A stretch of DNA of 64,000 nucleotides, taken from contig JAECQP010000006.1 of assembly GCA_015999745.1 (NCBI GenBank), forward strand, positions 30,846 to 94,845, in the 5' to 3' direction. The DNA is from Sphingobacteriia bacterium. GTDB lineage: Bacteria > Bacteroidota > Bacteroidia > Chitinophagales > Chitinophagaceae. Below, one piece after another: positions 62,731 to 64,000 of this stretch (its first letter is position 1; every line of letters starts with the position of its first letter). The notes under the pieces are model-generated. The model saw nothing but the letters and a program-made list of their open reading frames with translations, was not told where the DNA came from and ran no database searches. Made by a program: the position numbers and the translations under genes.

Positions 62731-63897
62731 TTATGCCATGGCGTTTTCTGCAACATGTGCTTCGGCCATCTGTCTTAAATCGTTTTCTTCCACTTCTTTT
62801 TTACCGTCGGCAATTTCCAGGAATCGCTGATACAATGCATCAATATCATTCCTGGTGAACGCGTAACCCAGTTTCTGCAAGCGGTAAGCCAGTGCGCTTC
62901 TCCCGCTTCTTGCAGTCAGTACTATTTTGCTGCCTTCCGCACCAACCTGCTCGGGATTGATGATTTCATAGGTCTGTGCATCTTTCAGGAATCCATCCTG
63001 GTGAATACCGGAGGAATGAGAGAATGCATTGGAACCTACAATGGCTTTATTGGGTTGAACAGGCATGCGCATGGTTTCAGACACTTCGCGGCTTAACGGG
63101 TTGAGCATCTGCGTTTTGATATTGGTATACAACCCCAGGTGTTTGTGTTGCTCAATAATCATTACTACTTCTTCCAAAGAGGTATTACCCGCTCTCTCTC
63201 CCAATCCATTGATGGTGCATTCTATCTGGCGGGCCCCGTTGATCACCCCGCTGATAGAATTGGCGGTAGCCAGCCCGAGATCATTGTGGCAATGACAGGA
63301 AAGAATAGCTTTATCAATATTGGGCACATGGTTCATCAGGTAGGCCATTTTGGCGCCATACTGATCGGGCAGGCAGTAGCCTGTTGTGTCCGGGATATTG
63401 ACCACTGTAGCGCCGGCTGCGATCACCGCTTCCACTACACGGGCCAGGTACTCATTATCGGTACGGCCCGCATCTTCCGCATAAAATTCTACATCATCCG
63501 TAAAATTTCTGGCCCATTTTACCGCCTGGATGGCCCTTGACAGAATTTCTTCGCGGGTGGTATTGAATTTGGATTTGATATGGTAATCGGAAGTGCCGAT
63601 ACCCGTATGAATGCGGGGTCTTACGGCATATTTTAATGCCTGGGCCGCCACTTCAATGTCTTTTTCCACGGCCCTGGTTAGCCCGCAGACCGTTGCATGT
63701 TTGATAACACGTGCAATCTGGGAAACAGATTCAAAGTCGCCGGGGCTGGATACCGGGAAACCCGCTTCAATAATATCAACACCCAGTTCCTCCAGACGTA
63801 AGGCCAGCTCCAGTTTTTCTTTGCTATTTAATTTACAGCCCGGTACCTGCTCACCATCCCGGAGGGTGGTATCGAAAATATAAACCTGTTTTTCCAT
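62731..63897 (-). CDS. leuA: 2-isopropylmalate synthase, short form without C-terminal regulatory domain
   Basis: [75 protein letters not shown]; 388 aa. Confidence 0.93.
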   Translation of the reverse strand: MEKQVYIFDTTLRDGEQVPGCKLNSKEKLELALRLEELGVDIIEAGFPVSSPGDFESVSQIARVIKHATVCGLTRAVEKDIEVAAQALKYAVRPRIHTGIGTSDYHIKSKFNTTREEILSRAIQAVKWARNFTDDVEFYAEDAGRTDNEYLARVVEAVIAAGATVVNIPDTTGYCLPDQYGAKMAYLMNHVPNIDKAILSCHCHNDLGLATANSISGVINGARQIECTINGLGERAGNTSLEEVVMIIEQHKHLGLYTNIKTQMLNPLSREVSETMRMPVQPNKAIVGSNAFSHSSGIHQDGFLKDAQTYEIINPEQVGAEGSKIVLTARSGRSALAYRLQKLGYAFTRNDIDALYQRFLEIADGKKEVEENDLRQMAEAHVAENAMA

Positions 63898-63927
63898 ATG
63901 CCTGTTTTAATTGACTTAGATATAAAA

Positions 63928-63983
63928 GACAGGCGCGTAATTGTTGCTATTGATTGCCTTAAATAACAACAGTACGGCCTGTC
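63928..63983 (-). promoter_or_regulatory. Long imperfect stem-loop in the leuA leader, followed by a short T-tract
   Basis: Minus strand GACAGGC CGTA C TGTTGTTATT-TAAGGCAATC-AATAGCAACA AT TACG C GCCTGTC TTTTATAT: 7+4+10 paired bases with small bulges. Confidence 0.6.
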
Positions 63984-64000
63984 AGATTCGAATTTAGAAT

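Noticed and set aside
1-64000. CRISPR arrays, transposons, prophage, toxin-antitoxin or BGC genes
   Set aside because: No direct-repeat arrays, transposase/integrase motifs, phage structural genes or NRPS/PKS/RiPP hallmarks seen on either strand.

Overview
Chromosomal window from a Bacteroidota genome (gene families look Chitinophagaceae-like). Almost all genes are on the minus strand. Left to right: (1) the 3'-truncated actB and actA of Alternative Complex III; (2) purN, a TonB-type barrel/GLPGLI pair and assorted housekeeping genes; (3) one tRNA-Arg(CCT) with a terminator; (4) a LytS/LytTR two-component pair; (5) an NrfD/4Fe-4S/cytochrome c/ethylbenzene-dehydrogenase-like redox cluster with no molybdopterin subunit; (6) a compact putative organophosphonate locus (PhnZ-like HD oxygenase, PhnX-like HAD, MFS, FAD oxidoreductase, large YncE/phosphoesterase); (7) a sensor kinase and GH20; (8) a beta-mannooligosaccharide locus (AGE epimerase, GH130, SSS symporter, SusCD, AraC, SGNH/CE2 esterases); (9) a 13-gene leu-ilv-thr biosynthetic run. 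The strongest unlisted signal is a 32-aa Ile/Val/Thr-rich leader ORF (MFKKGINTITSVTTVIIVIVIIIPVLHGGGLL) between leuB and ilvE. It has a Bacteroidota-type promoter upstream, a perfect 9-bp intrinsic terminator downstream, and a 7-bp competing pairing: a complete candidate transcription attenuator. No CRISPR arrays, transposases or prophage genes were seen. Family names come from reading motifs, not from database searches.
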